24,863 nucleotides of DNA from Chitinophagales bacterium (GTDB taxonomy: Bacteria > Bacteroidota > Bacteroidia > Chitinophagales > UBA2359), in assembly GCA_020636475.1 (NCBI GenBank), contig JACJXU010000017.1, positions 1-24,863 on the forward strand, given 5' to 3'. Position 1 is the stretch's first letter; every line of letters starts with the position of its first letter. Shown here piece after piece: positions 14,597 to 21,911 of this stretch. The notes under the pieces were generated by a model that was given only the letters and a program-made list of their open reading frames with translations, was not told the DNA's origin and made no database searches. The position numbers were made by a program, and so were the translations under genes.

Positions 14597-17092
14597 TTAA
14601 GCAGTTGCCGAGCTGTTTATACTTATTTTGGCAAAGCCCTTATCGTCAAGATCTATCAAAATATTATCTCCGGGCTTGAGTTTTGCAGCTAGAATTTCCT
14701 CTGCCAGCGGGTCTTCTACATATTTTTGAATGGCGCGGTGCAAAGGTCGTGCGCCAAATTGCGGGTCAAAACCTTTGTCGGCTAAAAATGCCTTGGCTTG
14801 CTCCGTCAAAGTGATATGATAACCCAATTTTTCGATTCTGTTATAAATATCCCGCAAAGCGATATCTATAATGGAATGAATTTCTTCTCTTCCTAAAGAA
14901 TTAAACACAATCACATCGTCTATGCGATTGAGAAACTCCGGCGCAAAAGTGCGTTTAAGTGCTTGGTTGATGACAGATTTGGTGTTTTCGCTTTCCATTT
15001 GCTCGCGGGTAGCGGTGCTAAAACCCACGCCCGAGCCAAAGTCTTTCAACTGGCGAACCCCAATGTTGGAAGTCATAATAATGAGTGTATTTTTAAAATC
15101 CACTTTTCTGCCCAAACCATCGGTAAGTTGCCCGTCATCTAATACCTGCAACAAAATATTATACACATCGGGATGCGCTTTTTCTATTTCATCTAAAAGA
15201 ATAACCGAATAGGGTTTGCGTCTTACTTTTTCGGTAAGCTGCCCGCCTTCCTCGTAGCCTACATAGCCCGGAGGCGCACCAATTAGGCGCGAAACCGAGA
15301 ATTTTTCCATGTATTCGCTCATATCAATGCGCACTAAAGCATCTTCGCTATCGAACAAATACCGCGACAGAGCTTTGGCGAGTTCGGTTTTTCCTACACC
15401 GGTAGGTCCGAGAAATATGAAAGAGCCGATGGGTTTATTTGGGTCTTTTAGCCCTACCCTATTGCGCTGAATTGCTTTGGTAATTTTCATTACTGCATCA
15501 TCTTGCCCAATCACCTCTTTTTTGATGTCTTCGGTCATGTTCAACAAGCGATTACTTTCGCTTTGCGCCACACGTTTCACCGGAATTCCGGTCATCAAAG
15601 CTACCACTTCGGCAATATCTTCTTCGTTTACGGGATATTTTTTGGTTTTCACCTCTTCTTCCCAGCGTTTTTTCTCTTTTTCCAATTCCGTAAGATACTT
15701 GCGTTCGTCATCGCGCAGCTCGGCAGCTTTTTCGTAGTCTTGGGTTTTCACCATCTCGCTTTTCTGGTCTTTCACCCGTTCAATTTTTTCTTCTAATTCG
15801 GTAATAGCTTTGGGTACGTGTATGTTTTTTAAATGTACGCGCGCGCCTACTTCGTCTAATACATCAATGGCTTTGTCGGGCAAATAGCGGTCGGTGATGT
15901 AGCGATTGCTGAGATTTACACAAGCGGTAATGGCATCTTTGCTGTACAAAACATTGTGAAACGCCTCGTATTTCGACTTGATGTTATTGAGAATAGTTAC
16001 GGTTTCTTCTACGCTGGGCGGATCTACCATTACTTTTTGGAAGCGGCGGTCTAAGGCTCCGTCTTTTTCTATAAACTGACGATACTCGTCTAAGGTAGAT
16101 GCGCCGATAACTTGCAATTCGCCACGCGCCAGTGCGGGCTTAAAAATGTTGGAAGCATCTAAAGAACCTGTCGCACCTCCGGCACCTACAATGGTGTGAA
16201 TTTCGTCAATAAACAAAATAACATCGCGGTCTTTTTCGAGTTCGTTCATAATACTTTTGATGCGCTCTTCAAACTGCCCGCGATATTTTGTTCCTGCAAC
16301 CAAAGCAGCTAAGTCCAGCATTACAATTCGTTTGTCAAAAAGCACACGCGATACTTTTCGCTCGAATATGCGCAGTGCCAATCCTTCTACAATAGCGGTT
16401 TTTCCCACACCGGGTTCGCCGATAAGGATAGGATTGTTTTTTTTGCGGCGGCTTAATATTTGTGAAACACGTTCTATTTCGGCTTCACGCCCAACAATCG
16501 GGTCTAATTTGTCTTCTTCTGCCAAGCGGGTAATATCCCTGCCAAAATTATCCAAAACCGGTGTTTTAGATTTTACGTTACCTGATTTTTTGGCATACAT
16601 TCTTCCTTCGTCAAAAGATTCTTCCGGATTATTGGGAAATTCGTTTCTTATTTCTTGATTCATAATTTCCAATTCTGTTAAAAATATTTCGTAATCAACA
16701 TTATAATGATTAAAAAGTTTTGTGGCTACATTTTCTGTATTTTTCAAAATAGCCAGCATCAAGTGTTCTGTGCCAATTACCTCCATGCGCGTATTTTTCG
16801 CTTCTATGTTAGTAAATTTCAAAATTTTTTCGGCTTGGTGTGTAAGTGCTATACTTTGCTCAGGATAAAACACCGTTTTTGAGCCTTCGGTAATGGAGTT
16901 TTCCAAAGCCGATTTATACGAAGCAATATCCACACCCAAAGAGTGCAACACTTTTATTGCCATGTTTTTTTGTTGGCGAATAATACCCAACATAAGGTGT
17001 TCTACGCCGATGTACTGATGTCGCAAACGAATAGCTTCCTCGCGACTGAAGGCTAATACATCTTTTATTTTTTGTGAAAATTTTTGATCCAT
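14597..17092 (-). CDS. clpC: ClpC AAA+ unfoldase (Hsp100)
   Basis: This is the ATP-dependent unfoldase that feeds proteins to ClpP and dissolves aggregates. The 831 residues show two Clp_N repeats (about 1-150; [20 protein letters not shown] and a second copy [20 protein letters not shown]). AAA-1 has Walker A GEPGVGKT at 225-232. A UVR motif lies in the middle domain ([18 protein letters not shown]), which marks ClpC rather than ClpA or ClpB. AAA-2 has Walker A GPTGVGKT at 562-569 and the arginine-finger region [11 protein letters not shown]. The tripeptide V689-G690-F691 fits the ClpP-docking loop, so proteolytic partnering is likely. The C-terminal ClpB_D2-small domain is complete. No CIRCE or CtsR-like operator is visible upstream. 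A strong terminator follows the stop. Confidence 0.97.
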   Translation of the reverse strand: MDQKFSQKIKDVLAFSREEAIRLRHQYIGVEHLMLGIIRQQKNMAIKVLHSLGVDIASYKSALENSITEGSKTVFYPEQSIALTHQAEKILKFTNIEAKNTRMEVIGTEHLMLAILKNTENVATKLFNHYNVDYEIFLTELEIMNQEIRNEFPNNPEESFDEGRMYAKKSGNVKSKTPVLDNFGRDITRLAEEDKLDPIVGREAEIERVSQILSRRKKNNPILIGEPGVGKTAIVEGLALRIFERKVSRVLFDKRIVMLDLAALVAGTKYRGQFEERIKSIMNELEKDRDVILFIDEIHTIVGAGGATGSLDASNIFKPALARGELQVIGASTLDEYRQFIEKDGALDRRFQKVMVDPPSVEETVTILNNIKSKYEAFHNVLYSKDAITACVNLSNRYITDRYLPDKAIDVLDEVGARVHLKNIHVPKAITELEEKIERVKDQKSEMVKTQDYEKAAELRDDERKYLTELEKEKKRWEEEVKTKKYPVNEEDIAEVVALMTGIPVKRVAQSESNRLLNMTEDIKKEVIGQDDAVMKITKAIQRNRVGLKDPNKPIGSFIFLGPTGVGKTELAKALSRYLFDSEDALVRIDMSEYMEKFSVSRLIGAPPGYVGYEEGGQLTEKVRRKPYSVILLDEIEKAHPDVYNILLQVLDDGQLTDGLGRKVDFKNTLIIMTSNIGVRQLKDFGSGVGFSTATREQMESENTKSVINQALKRTFAPEFLNRIDDVIVFNSLGREEIHSIIDIALRDIYNRIEKLGYHITLTEQAKAFLADKGFDPQFGARPLHRAIQKYVEDPLAEEILAAKLKPGDNILIDLDDKGFAKISINSSATA

Positions 17093-17202
17093 TTTTTATA
17101 GCTGATTAACATTTCCAAGGTTTAGACCATCATTCTCAAAAAAAATTACATTTTTCTCGAAAATTTTGATTTTTATGGTTTATAATAAACGTCTTTTCAG
17201 GT

Positions 17203-17210
17203 CAAATATA
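17203..17210 (-). promoter_or_regulatory. Candidate -7 box for clpC (TATATTTG)
   Basis: On the minus strand this reads TATATTTG, an exact TAnnTTTG match, giving a leader of about 105 bases. I see no good -33 TTTG at the right distance, so confidence is low. Confidence 0.3.
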
Positions 17211-17308
17211 TTTTATTTTTACGTTTCTTAGTTTTTTTTCGTATTTTTTGTTCCAAAATGATGTGCATTGTCCCACAATATAATATAAACACCTTATCTT
17301 GTGTAAAG

Positions 17309-17341
17309 TTGATATTAATAACTCAAAATCATGTACATTTG
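17309..17341 (+). promoter_or_regulatory. Candidate Bacteroidota promoter for the STAS-rnz operon
   Basis: TTG (17309-17311), a 22-base spacer and TACATTTG (17334-17341) fit the Bacteroidota -33/-7 pattern. Transcription would begin about 12 bases before the STAS ATG at 17360, a short leader. Confidence 0.55.
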
Positions 17342-17359
17342 CCTAAATAAAACAATAGT

Positions 17360-17761
17360 ATGAAGATTTCTTTAGACAAAAGAGAAGTTTACACCATTTT
17401 TTCTATCGGCGAAACGAAATTGAATACGCTACTAGCTCCCGAGGTGAAAATGGAGCTATTAGTAATGGTAAACGAAGGTGTACAAAACATTATTTTAGAC
17501 CTTAGTGCTGTCGAATTTATTGATTCTTCCGGTCTTAGTGCCATCTTGGTAGGACACAGAGCCTGCAAAGAGCAAGGTGGTGTTTTGGTACTCACAGGCA
17601 TTAATCCTGCCATTGAGCGATTACTACATATTTCGCAACTTCAGTCTGTGTTGGTTATTATTCCAAGTCTTTCCGAAGCCAAAGATTATGTAATGATGCA
17701 CGAGTTGGGTCGTCAAATTACCGATGATGTAGAATCTGAATCGAACAGTAATCCTGAGTAG
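17360..17761 (+). CDS. Single-domain STAS protein (anti-sigma factor antagonist-like)
   Basis: This 133-residue protein of the SpoIIAA/RsbV family has the signature motif VEFIDSSGLSAIL with D55 and phosphorylatable S56. The preceding strand IILDLSAV and the LTGINPAIERLLHISQL helix complete the STAS fold (about 1-115). The last ~20 residues are acidic and probably disordered. Known relatives bind an anti-sigma kinase and release a sigma factor or other target. No HPK/HATPase partner kinase or phosphatase is nearby, so its partner is encoded elsewhere. Its TAG stop shares one base with the GTG start of rnz, which means tight translational coupling; a shared function with tRNA processing is not evident. 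Confidence 0.9.
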   Translation: MKISLDKREVYTIFSIGETKLNTLLAPEVKMELLVMVNEGVQNIILDLSAVEFIDSSGLSAILVGHRACKEQGGVLVLTGINPAIERLLHISQLQSVLVIIPSLSEAKDYVMMHELGRQITDDVESESNSNPE

Positions 17762-18705
17762 TGAATTTTTCGATTAGTATTTTGGGAAGCAATTCGGCGG
17801 TACCTGCTTTTGGACGGCATCCGAGTGCACAAATCGTAAACTTTGACGAAGAATTGTTTCTACTTGATTGCGGAGAGGGTACGCAAATGCAATTTGATAC
17901 TTATAATATTCGCCGCTCCAAAATAAATCATATTTTTATCAGCCACTTGCACGGCGACCATTTCTTTGGCTTGTTTGGCTTGCTTACTTCCTACGCGCTA
18001 TCCAGAAGAGATAAGCCGCTACACCTTTATGCGCATAAAGACTTGATGTTGTACATTGATACCGTTATCCAACCGCAAGCCAATAATTTCATATTCCCTA
18101 TTATTTTTCATGAAATTGATGCCGAAATAATTCCGCAGCTTCTTTTTGAAGACCACAAACTCAAAGTTTGGGCGTTTCCGTTGATGCATCGTATTGTTTG
18201 TAGTGGATTTATTTTTGAAGAAAAAAGACGCTTGCCCAATATGCGCCGCGACAAAATTGCGGACTTGAATATTCCGTTTCAGGAGATTATGGGCATAAAA
18301 CAAGGTAATCATTGGACAGATGAAAACGGAACAATACACCCACATCGGCATTTAACTATTGCGCCACCCTTTCCGCGCCGCTACGTTTATATGACCGACA
18401 CTTCTGTACAAATGCAGTACCGTGCTTTGGTGGAAGGAGCAGATTTTCTGTATCACGAAACTACTTTTTTGCAGGATAGTGCCGAAAGAGCTAAGTTTAC
18501 GCTACATTCTACTACAACCCAAGCCGCCGAATTTGCCCAAGCCGCGAAAGTGCAAAACTTACTCATTGGTCATTTTTCGGCTAAATATTTTGATTTATTA
18601 CCTTTTTTGGAAGAAGCAAGAGCTATTTTCCCGAACACATTTTTGGGATTGGAAGGCAAAACGTTTACAATTCCGCTCGTTCACCCACCAGCAAATAATA
18701 ATTAA
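17761..18705 (+). CDS. rnz: Ribonuclease Z (tRNA 3' processing endonuclease)
   Basis: This metallo-beta-lactamase-fold endonuclease removes 3' trailers from pre-tRNA. At 314 residues it is the usual short (ELAC1-like) form. The zinc motif H62-x-H64-x-D66-H67 (SHLHGDHFFGL) is intact, preceded by the LGSNSAVPAF and DCGEGTQ strands typical of RNase Z. Later metal ligands appear in YMTDTS (Asp), LYHETTF (His) and LIGHFSAKY (His). The start is GTG at 17761, one base inside the STAS stop, giving MNFSISILGSNSAVP. Its 3' end overlaps the 3' end of the convergent methyltransferase gene by 41 bases, with no terminator between them. Confidence 0.96.
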   Translation: MNFSISILGSNSAVPAFGRHPSAQIVNFDEELFLLDCGEGTQMQFDTYNIRRSKINHIFISHLHGDHFFGLFGLLTSYALSRRDKPLHLYAHKDLMLYIDTVIQPQANNFIFPIIFHEIDAEIIPQLLFEDHKLKVWAFPLMHRIVCSGFIFEEKRRLPNMRRDKIADLNIPFQEIMGIKQGNHWTDENGTIHPHRHLTIAPPFPRRYVYMTDTSVQMQYRALVEGADFLYHETTFLQDSAERAKFTLHSTTTQAAEFAQAAKVQNLLIGHFSAKYFDLLPFLEEARAIFPNTFLGLEGKTFTIPLVHPPANNN

Positions 18706-19324
18706 AAATATGATTTTTTTGCAACAATATCGGCGGATATAAAGTAAAGCCACGTTGTTGCATAAAGTTTTTGTAGTTTTCTAAACTGTATTGATGCGGA
18801 TGTAAAATATCGCCGGGCAGAAGGGAAAATATTTTTTGGTATAGGCTATAATTGTGCGCGTCAATGCTCATTACCCACCATTTTTTGCTTAATGCTGCCA
18901 GATTAGCAAGGCTTTGGTGTATGTTTTTTACATGATTGATAACATTCAAACAAAAAACCACGTCAAACTGCTGCTCGCTGCGAAAACCTTCAATGGTTTG
19001 GGCTTCAAAATGCACGTTAGGATATTGGTTGGGAATAAAATGAGGTAAATTTTTATAACTTTCTAATAATGGGTCTATGGCAGTAACTTTTGCTTGCGGC
19101 AATGCCATAAAAATTCCTGCGGGTCCGCATCCAGCATCTAAAATTCGGGTTTCGGACGTTATAAATAAGACTTCGGGGAGTTTTTGCAAAACATTTTCCT
19201 GCCAATAGTTTCGTTTCCACGCCAAATATTGCTCCGGCGATTTGTTTTGTAAATAGCGTTGCCACCAGATTTTTTCTGCGGATTGCGCTATTTTCCAACG
19301 CATATTTTGAAAGACACTACTCAT
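18665..19324 (-). CDS. Class I SAM-dependent methyltransferase, substrate unknown
   Basis: This 219-residue Rossmann-fold methyltransferase has motif I ILDAGCGPAG at 61-70, the acidic ribose-binding residue D84 in VTAIDP, and motif FDVVFCLNVINHVKN (a type 11/UbiE-like pattern). The ~50 N-terminal residues are helical and rich in Trp/Gln (EKIWWQRYL), and the C-terminus is basic and aromatic; neither identifies the substrate. I start at ATG 19324, whose bases overlap the upstream glycosyltransferase stop as ATGA. A longer frame from TTG 19357 is unsupported. This coupling suggests the two act together, possibly on a hypermodified tRNA base or on a glycan or lipid; that is inference only. The 3' end lies in the rnz 3' end on the other strand. 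Confidence 0.88.
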   Translation of the reverse strand: MSSVFQNMRWKIAQSAEKIWWQRYLQNKSPEQYLAWKRNYWQENVLQKLPEVLFITSETRILDAGCGPAGIFMALPQAKVTAIDPLLESYKNLPHFIPNQYPNVHFEAQTIEGFRSEQQFDVVFCLNVINHVKNIHQSLANLAALSKKWWVMSIDAHNYSLYQKIFSLLPGDILHPHQYSLENYKNFMQQRGFTLYPPILLQKNHIFNYYLLVGERAEL

Positions 19325-20457
19325 TTTTTTTTGTTCATTAAGGCAGCTATTTGGCAATCGTAAGTGGCGACTAAGTTACGCCAAAGATATTTTTCTACCC
19401 AAGAACGAATGGGCATTTTTTTATACACATCAATATTGGAAAAAATTTGCGATAAAAGAGGCAGGATTTCGTCATCGTTTTCGTACATCAAATTCGGCTG
19501 ATATGATTCGGGAATATGCTCGCAATACGCCAGTCGTTTGGGAAGTAGCGGAATACAGTCGAAATACATCGCCTCAACTACGCTGATACCAAAAAAATCC
19601 TGTTGCGCCGTCACCAACAAGATATCGGCAGATTTTAGCAATTCAAAATACGCATTTTCATTTTCCAGAAATCCCCAGTGAATAATGTGTTCTGCCAACT
19701 TTTTTCTCGCTATCGCAAAAATAGGCGGTTGGTGTTTTTCATTTCTTTCGCCACATACCGCCAAGCGAAAAGCAATGCCTTTTTCTTTCAGCGAAAACAA
19801 TGTTTGAAAAAAAACTTCAGGATTTTTGTCATACTCCCACCGATGATTCCACATAAAAAGCGGAGCATTTTGGGTTGTTTTGGTACTTTTGGGCAAAGGT
19901 ATGTCCTCAAATTCTGGTGGAATATTTATTCCTGCGGCAAGCACGCTGCTTTTCGATTGCAGCATTTTCGGGTGTTCCTTGTTTACCTCGTCCGGGTATT
20001 TTTGTAGCGTATCGGAAAGTGCTTGAAAGAAACTATTGTAATGATAAACGGAATTAAACGCAATAGCATCTGCTACCAACGCTGCGGTGTAATTGATAAA
20101 AGCATAATGATTGTCCCGCCGGGCAGTTTTGTCCGTATCGTTTATGGATAAAGGATAACTTATCTGATTTTCGTGAAAATAGAGCAATATCGGAATGTGG
20201 GCAAACGATGGCTTGAGCAAACTTTTGAACAAAGCCACATGCAGCATATCCGTAGCGATAAACAAATCGGGAGTGTAAGGTAAAGCATTAACTTTCTCCG
20301 CCAAACTAATCGCTCCTCCTTGCATGCGCCATTTCCAAAATCGGGCTTTTAAGCCTACAATGCTTATTTCAAAACGGCTGTATTGTTGTAAAGATTTTGC
20401 CCAATATGCGTGCGAACCACCCAAGTAAGGCTCTACAATAACAACTTTTTTGCCCAA
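19321..20457 (-). CDS. DUF3524 / QTMAN-family glycosyltransferase (putative tRNA-queuosine mannosyltransferase)
   Basis: This 378-residue GT4-like protein belongs to the family of animal GTDC1 (QTMAN), which transfers mannose from GDP-mannose to queuosine in tRNA-Asp. Family marks seen here are EPYLGGSH at 9-16, FWKWRMQG around 40-47, YFHENQISYP around 93-102 (H95-E96-N97-Q98), FNSVYHYNSFF, and MWNHRWEYDKNPE from 202. The donor motif DFFGISVVE (D287...E295) follows, then IPLLPKRLAYCE. The first acidic residue of EX7E is Asp; family members I recall more often have Glu. The start is TTG 20457, which fits the conserved N-terminus, with no ATG or GTG close upstream. It lies 17 bases after the M23 gene and overlaps the methyltransferase by ATGA. 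Family membership is secure. Activity on Q is inferred and strengthened by queG in the window. Confidence 0.9.
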   Translation of the reverse strand: MGKKVVIVEPYLGGSHAYWAKSLQQYSRFEISIVGLKARFWKWRMQGGAISLAEKVNALPYTPDLFIATDMLHVALFKSLLKPSFAHIPILLYFHENQISYPLSINDTDKTARRDNHYAFINYTAALVADAIAFNSVYHYNSFFQALSDTLQKYPDEVNKEHPKMLQSKSSVLAAGINIPPEFEDIPLPKSTKTTQNAPLFMWNHRWEYDKNPEVFFQTLFSLKEKGIAFRLAVCGERNEKHQPPIFAIARKKLAEHIIHWGFLENENAYFELLKSADILLVTAQQDFFGISVVEAMYFDCIPLLPKRLAYCEHIPESYQPNLMYENDDEILPLLSQIFSNIDVYKKMPIRSWVEKYLWRNLVATYDCQIAALMNKKK

Positions 20458-20474
20458 AGATTGCGATTTTCCGG

Positions 20475-21761
20475 CTATCCTTCCGTATTTTGCACTTGTA
20501 CCGTTGCTAAGGTTTCTGTTTCAAGCTCGGGCAAGGCAATTTTTTCTATCAATGGTATTTGCACATCGCGCACTTTTTCGTAGGCTGGTTTCAAGTCTGC
20601 TTTGATGGGTTCCAAAGAAGGAAATTTCTCTCGCATAGGGTCCACCTGAACACCATTTTTCCAAAAACGATAGCAAACGTGCGGACCGGTTGCCAAACCA
20701 GTACTTCCTACATAACCAATCACCTCGCCTTGTCTAACGTGTTTGCCGGGCTTCATACCCTGTGCAAATTTCGACATGTGCAAATATTGCGTTTCATACA
20801 CTTGATTGTGACGAATTTTTACATAATTTCCATTTCCGCGTGTGTAGCCAACTTTTGTAAGCACGCCATCGGCGGTAGCGTAAATGGGCGTTCCGCTTGG
20901 CGCAGCAAAGTCGGTGCCCAAATGCGCACGATTCGTTTTGAGTACCGGGTGAAAGCGTTTTTTACTATATCCGGAGGAAATGCGCGAAAATTTTACCGGA
21001 GATTTTAAAAAAGTCCGTTGAATACGATTGGCGTTTTCATCAAAATAGCCATTAGTGTCTCCTTCTTCAAAATAAATGGCATAGCTGGTTTGCCCATAAT
21101 GGTTAAAGGCTGCGGATTTTATTTCGCCGATACCTACAAACTGCCCATCGGCATATTTTTCCTCATAAATAACCTTAAACCAATCCCCTTTTTGTAAGTG
21201 GAAGAAATCGACTGTCCACGCAAACACATCGGAAAGTTCCATTGTAAGTTTTGGAGAAAGATTTTGCTGTGCCATCGTCTCGGAAAGCGAACTTTCTATA
21301 ATGCCCGAAGCGGTAACGGTTCTGGTAACAATATCTCTTTGTTTCACTTGTACGCACAAACTATCGTTCAAATCGAAAACCACATAAGAGGTTGGATCAT
21401 TTTCGTAGATAAAATATTTTGCTTCGTCATCATTTTCATCGCACAAAATAGTATAGGGTCTTCCTGCTCTTATTTGACGAACATCAAAAACATTTTTCGC
21501 TTTTTTGGCAATGGCATCAATCGTTTGATAGCTAACATTTGCACTAAGCAATATATCGGATAAAAATTGGTTGGGTTGAATTATATCGGTGAAGTCGCTA
21601 AAGCCAAGCAAAGAAATGCCAAACATTTCACCTTTTTGATAATTTACAGTTTCTTGCACTGCACTGTCAAGGGGCGGAGTAGAAAATTTGTTGCCGTAAT
21701 AGGCTAATGCCGCCAATGCAGTTATAAACAAAAATCTAGAAAATAAACGTTCTTTTATCAT
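20475..21761 (-). CDS. M23 family (LytM/MepM-like) peptidoglycan peptidase, membrane-anchored
   Basis: This 428-residue cell-wall peptidase has a short basic N-terminus and one hydrophobic segment (about 9-22, FLFITALAALAYYG) that anchors it or acts as a signal. Residues about 40-245 resemble the OapA/LysM-like and regulatory parts of MepM-type enzymes. The catalytic LytM domain is at about 260-385. By alignment with LytM, zinc ligands H280 and D284 (HLGTD) and catalytic H328 (YLHMS) and H361 are present. The last zinc ligand, normally His in GPHxH, is C363 here (GPHVCYRF). I start at ATG 21761 (MIKERLFSRF); a longer frame from TTG 21797 adds 12 residues before the membrane segment. It is the first gene of the run leading to the DUF3524 and methyltransferase genes, with no obvious functional link. 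Confidence 0.92.
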   Translation of the reverse strand: MIKERLFSRFLFITALAALAYYGNKFSTPPLDSAVQETVNYQKGEMFGISLLGFSDFTDIIQPNQFLSDILLSANVSYQTIDAIAKKAKNVFDVRQIRAGRPYTILCDENDDEAKYFIYENDPTSYVVFDLNDSLCVQVKQRDIVTRTVTASGIIESSLSETMAQQNLSPKLTMELSDVFAWTVDFFHLQKGDWFKVIYEEKYADGQFVGIGEIKSAAFNHYGQTSYAIYFEEGDTNGYFDENANRIQRTFLKSPVKFSRISSGYSKKRFHPVLKTNRAHLGTDFAAPSGTPIYATADGVLTKVGYTRGNGNYVKIRHNQVYETQYLHMSKFAQGMKPGKHVRQGEVIGYVGSTGLATGPHVCYRFWKNGVQVDPMREKFPSLEPIKADLKPAYEKVRDVQIPLIEKIALPELETETLATVQVQNTEG

Positions 21762-21781
21762 AACATTTTTTTGTAGCGCAG

Positions 21782-21789
21782 CAAATATA
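21782..21789 (-). promoter_or_regulatory. Candidate -7 box for the M23 operon (TATATTTG)
   Basis: Read on the minus strand this is TATATTTG, an exact TAnnTTTG match 20 bases upstream of the ATG at 21761. No -33 TTTG is obvious. Its position supports the shorter M23 start. Confidence 0.4.
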
Positions 21790-21853
21790 TCACACAATTT
21801 TCATTAATAATAATATTGTGGATTTATAAAGCCATTATTTGTCGTTAATAGAC

Positions 21854-21891
21854 AAAAAAGCAAGCAAATGCTTCCATTTGCTTGCTTTTTT
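21854..21891 (-). terminator. Rho-independent terminator after the T9SS protein gene
   Basis: A perfect 17-base stem (21854-21870 with 21875-21891) closes a CTTC/GAAG tetraloop, with A/T runs at its base. It lies 20 bases past the stop of the 21912-23402 gene. Symmetry makes it potentially bidirectional, but no plus-strand gene ends here. Confidence 0.95.
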
Positions 21892-21911
21892 GCTATAATT
21901 TTACCAATAGT

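Noticed and set aside
17093..17359. CIRCE or CtsR-type heat-shock operator upstream of clpC
   Set aside because: No TTAGCACTC-N9-GAGTGCTAA repeat or CtsR-like heptad repeat is present in the divergent region.
19325..19357. Longer methyltransferase start (TTG)
   Set aside because: The ATG at 19324 forms a classic ATGA overlap with the upstream stop and keeps all motifs.
21762..21797. N-terminal extension of the M23 gene to a TTG start
   Set aside because: It would run through a TATATTTG promoter box and place non-hydrophobic residues before a standard basic-plus-hydrophobic N-terminus.
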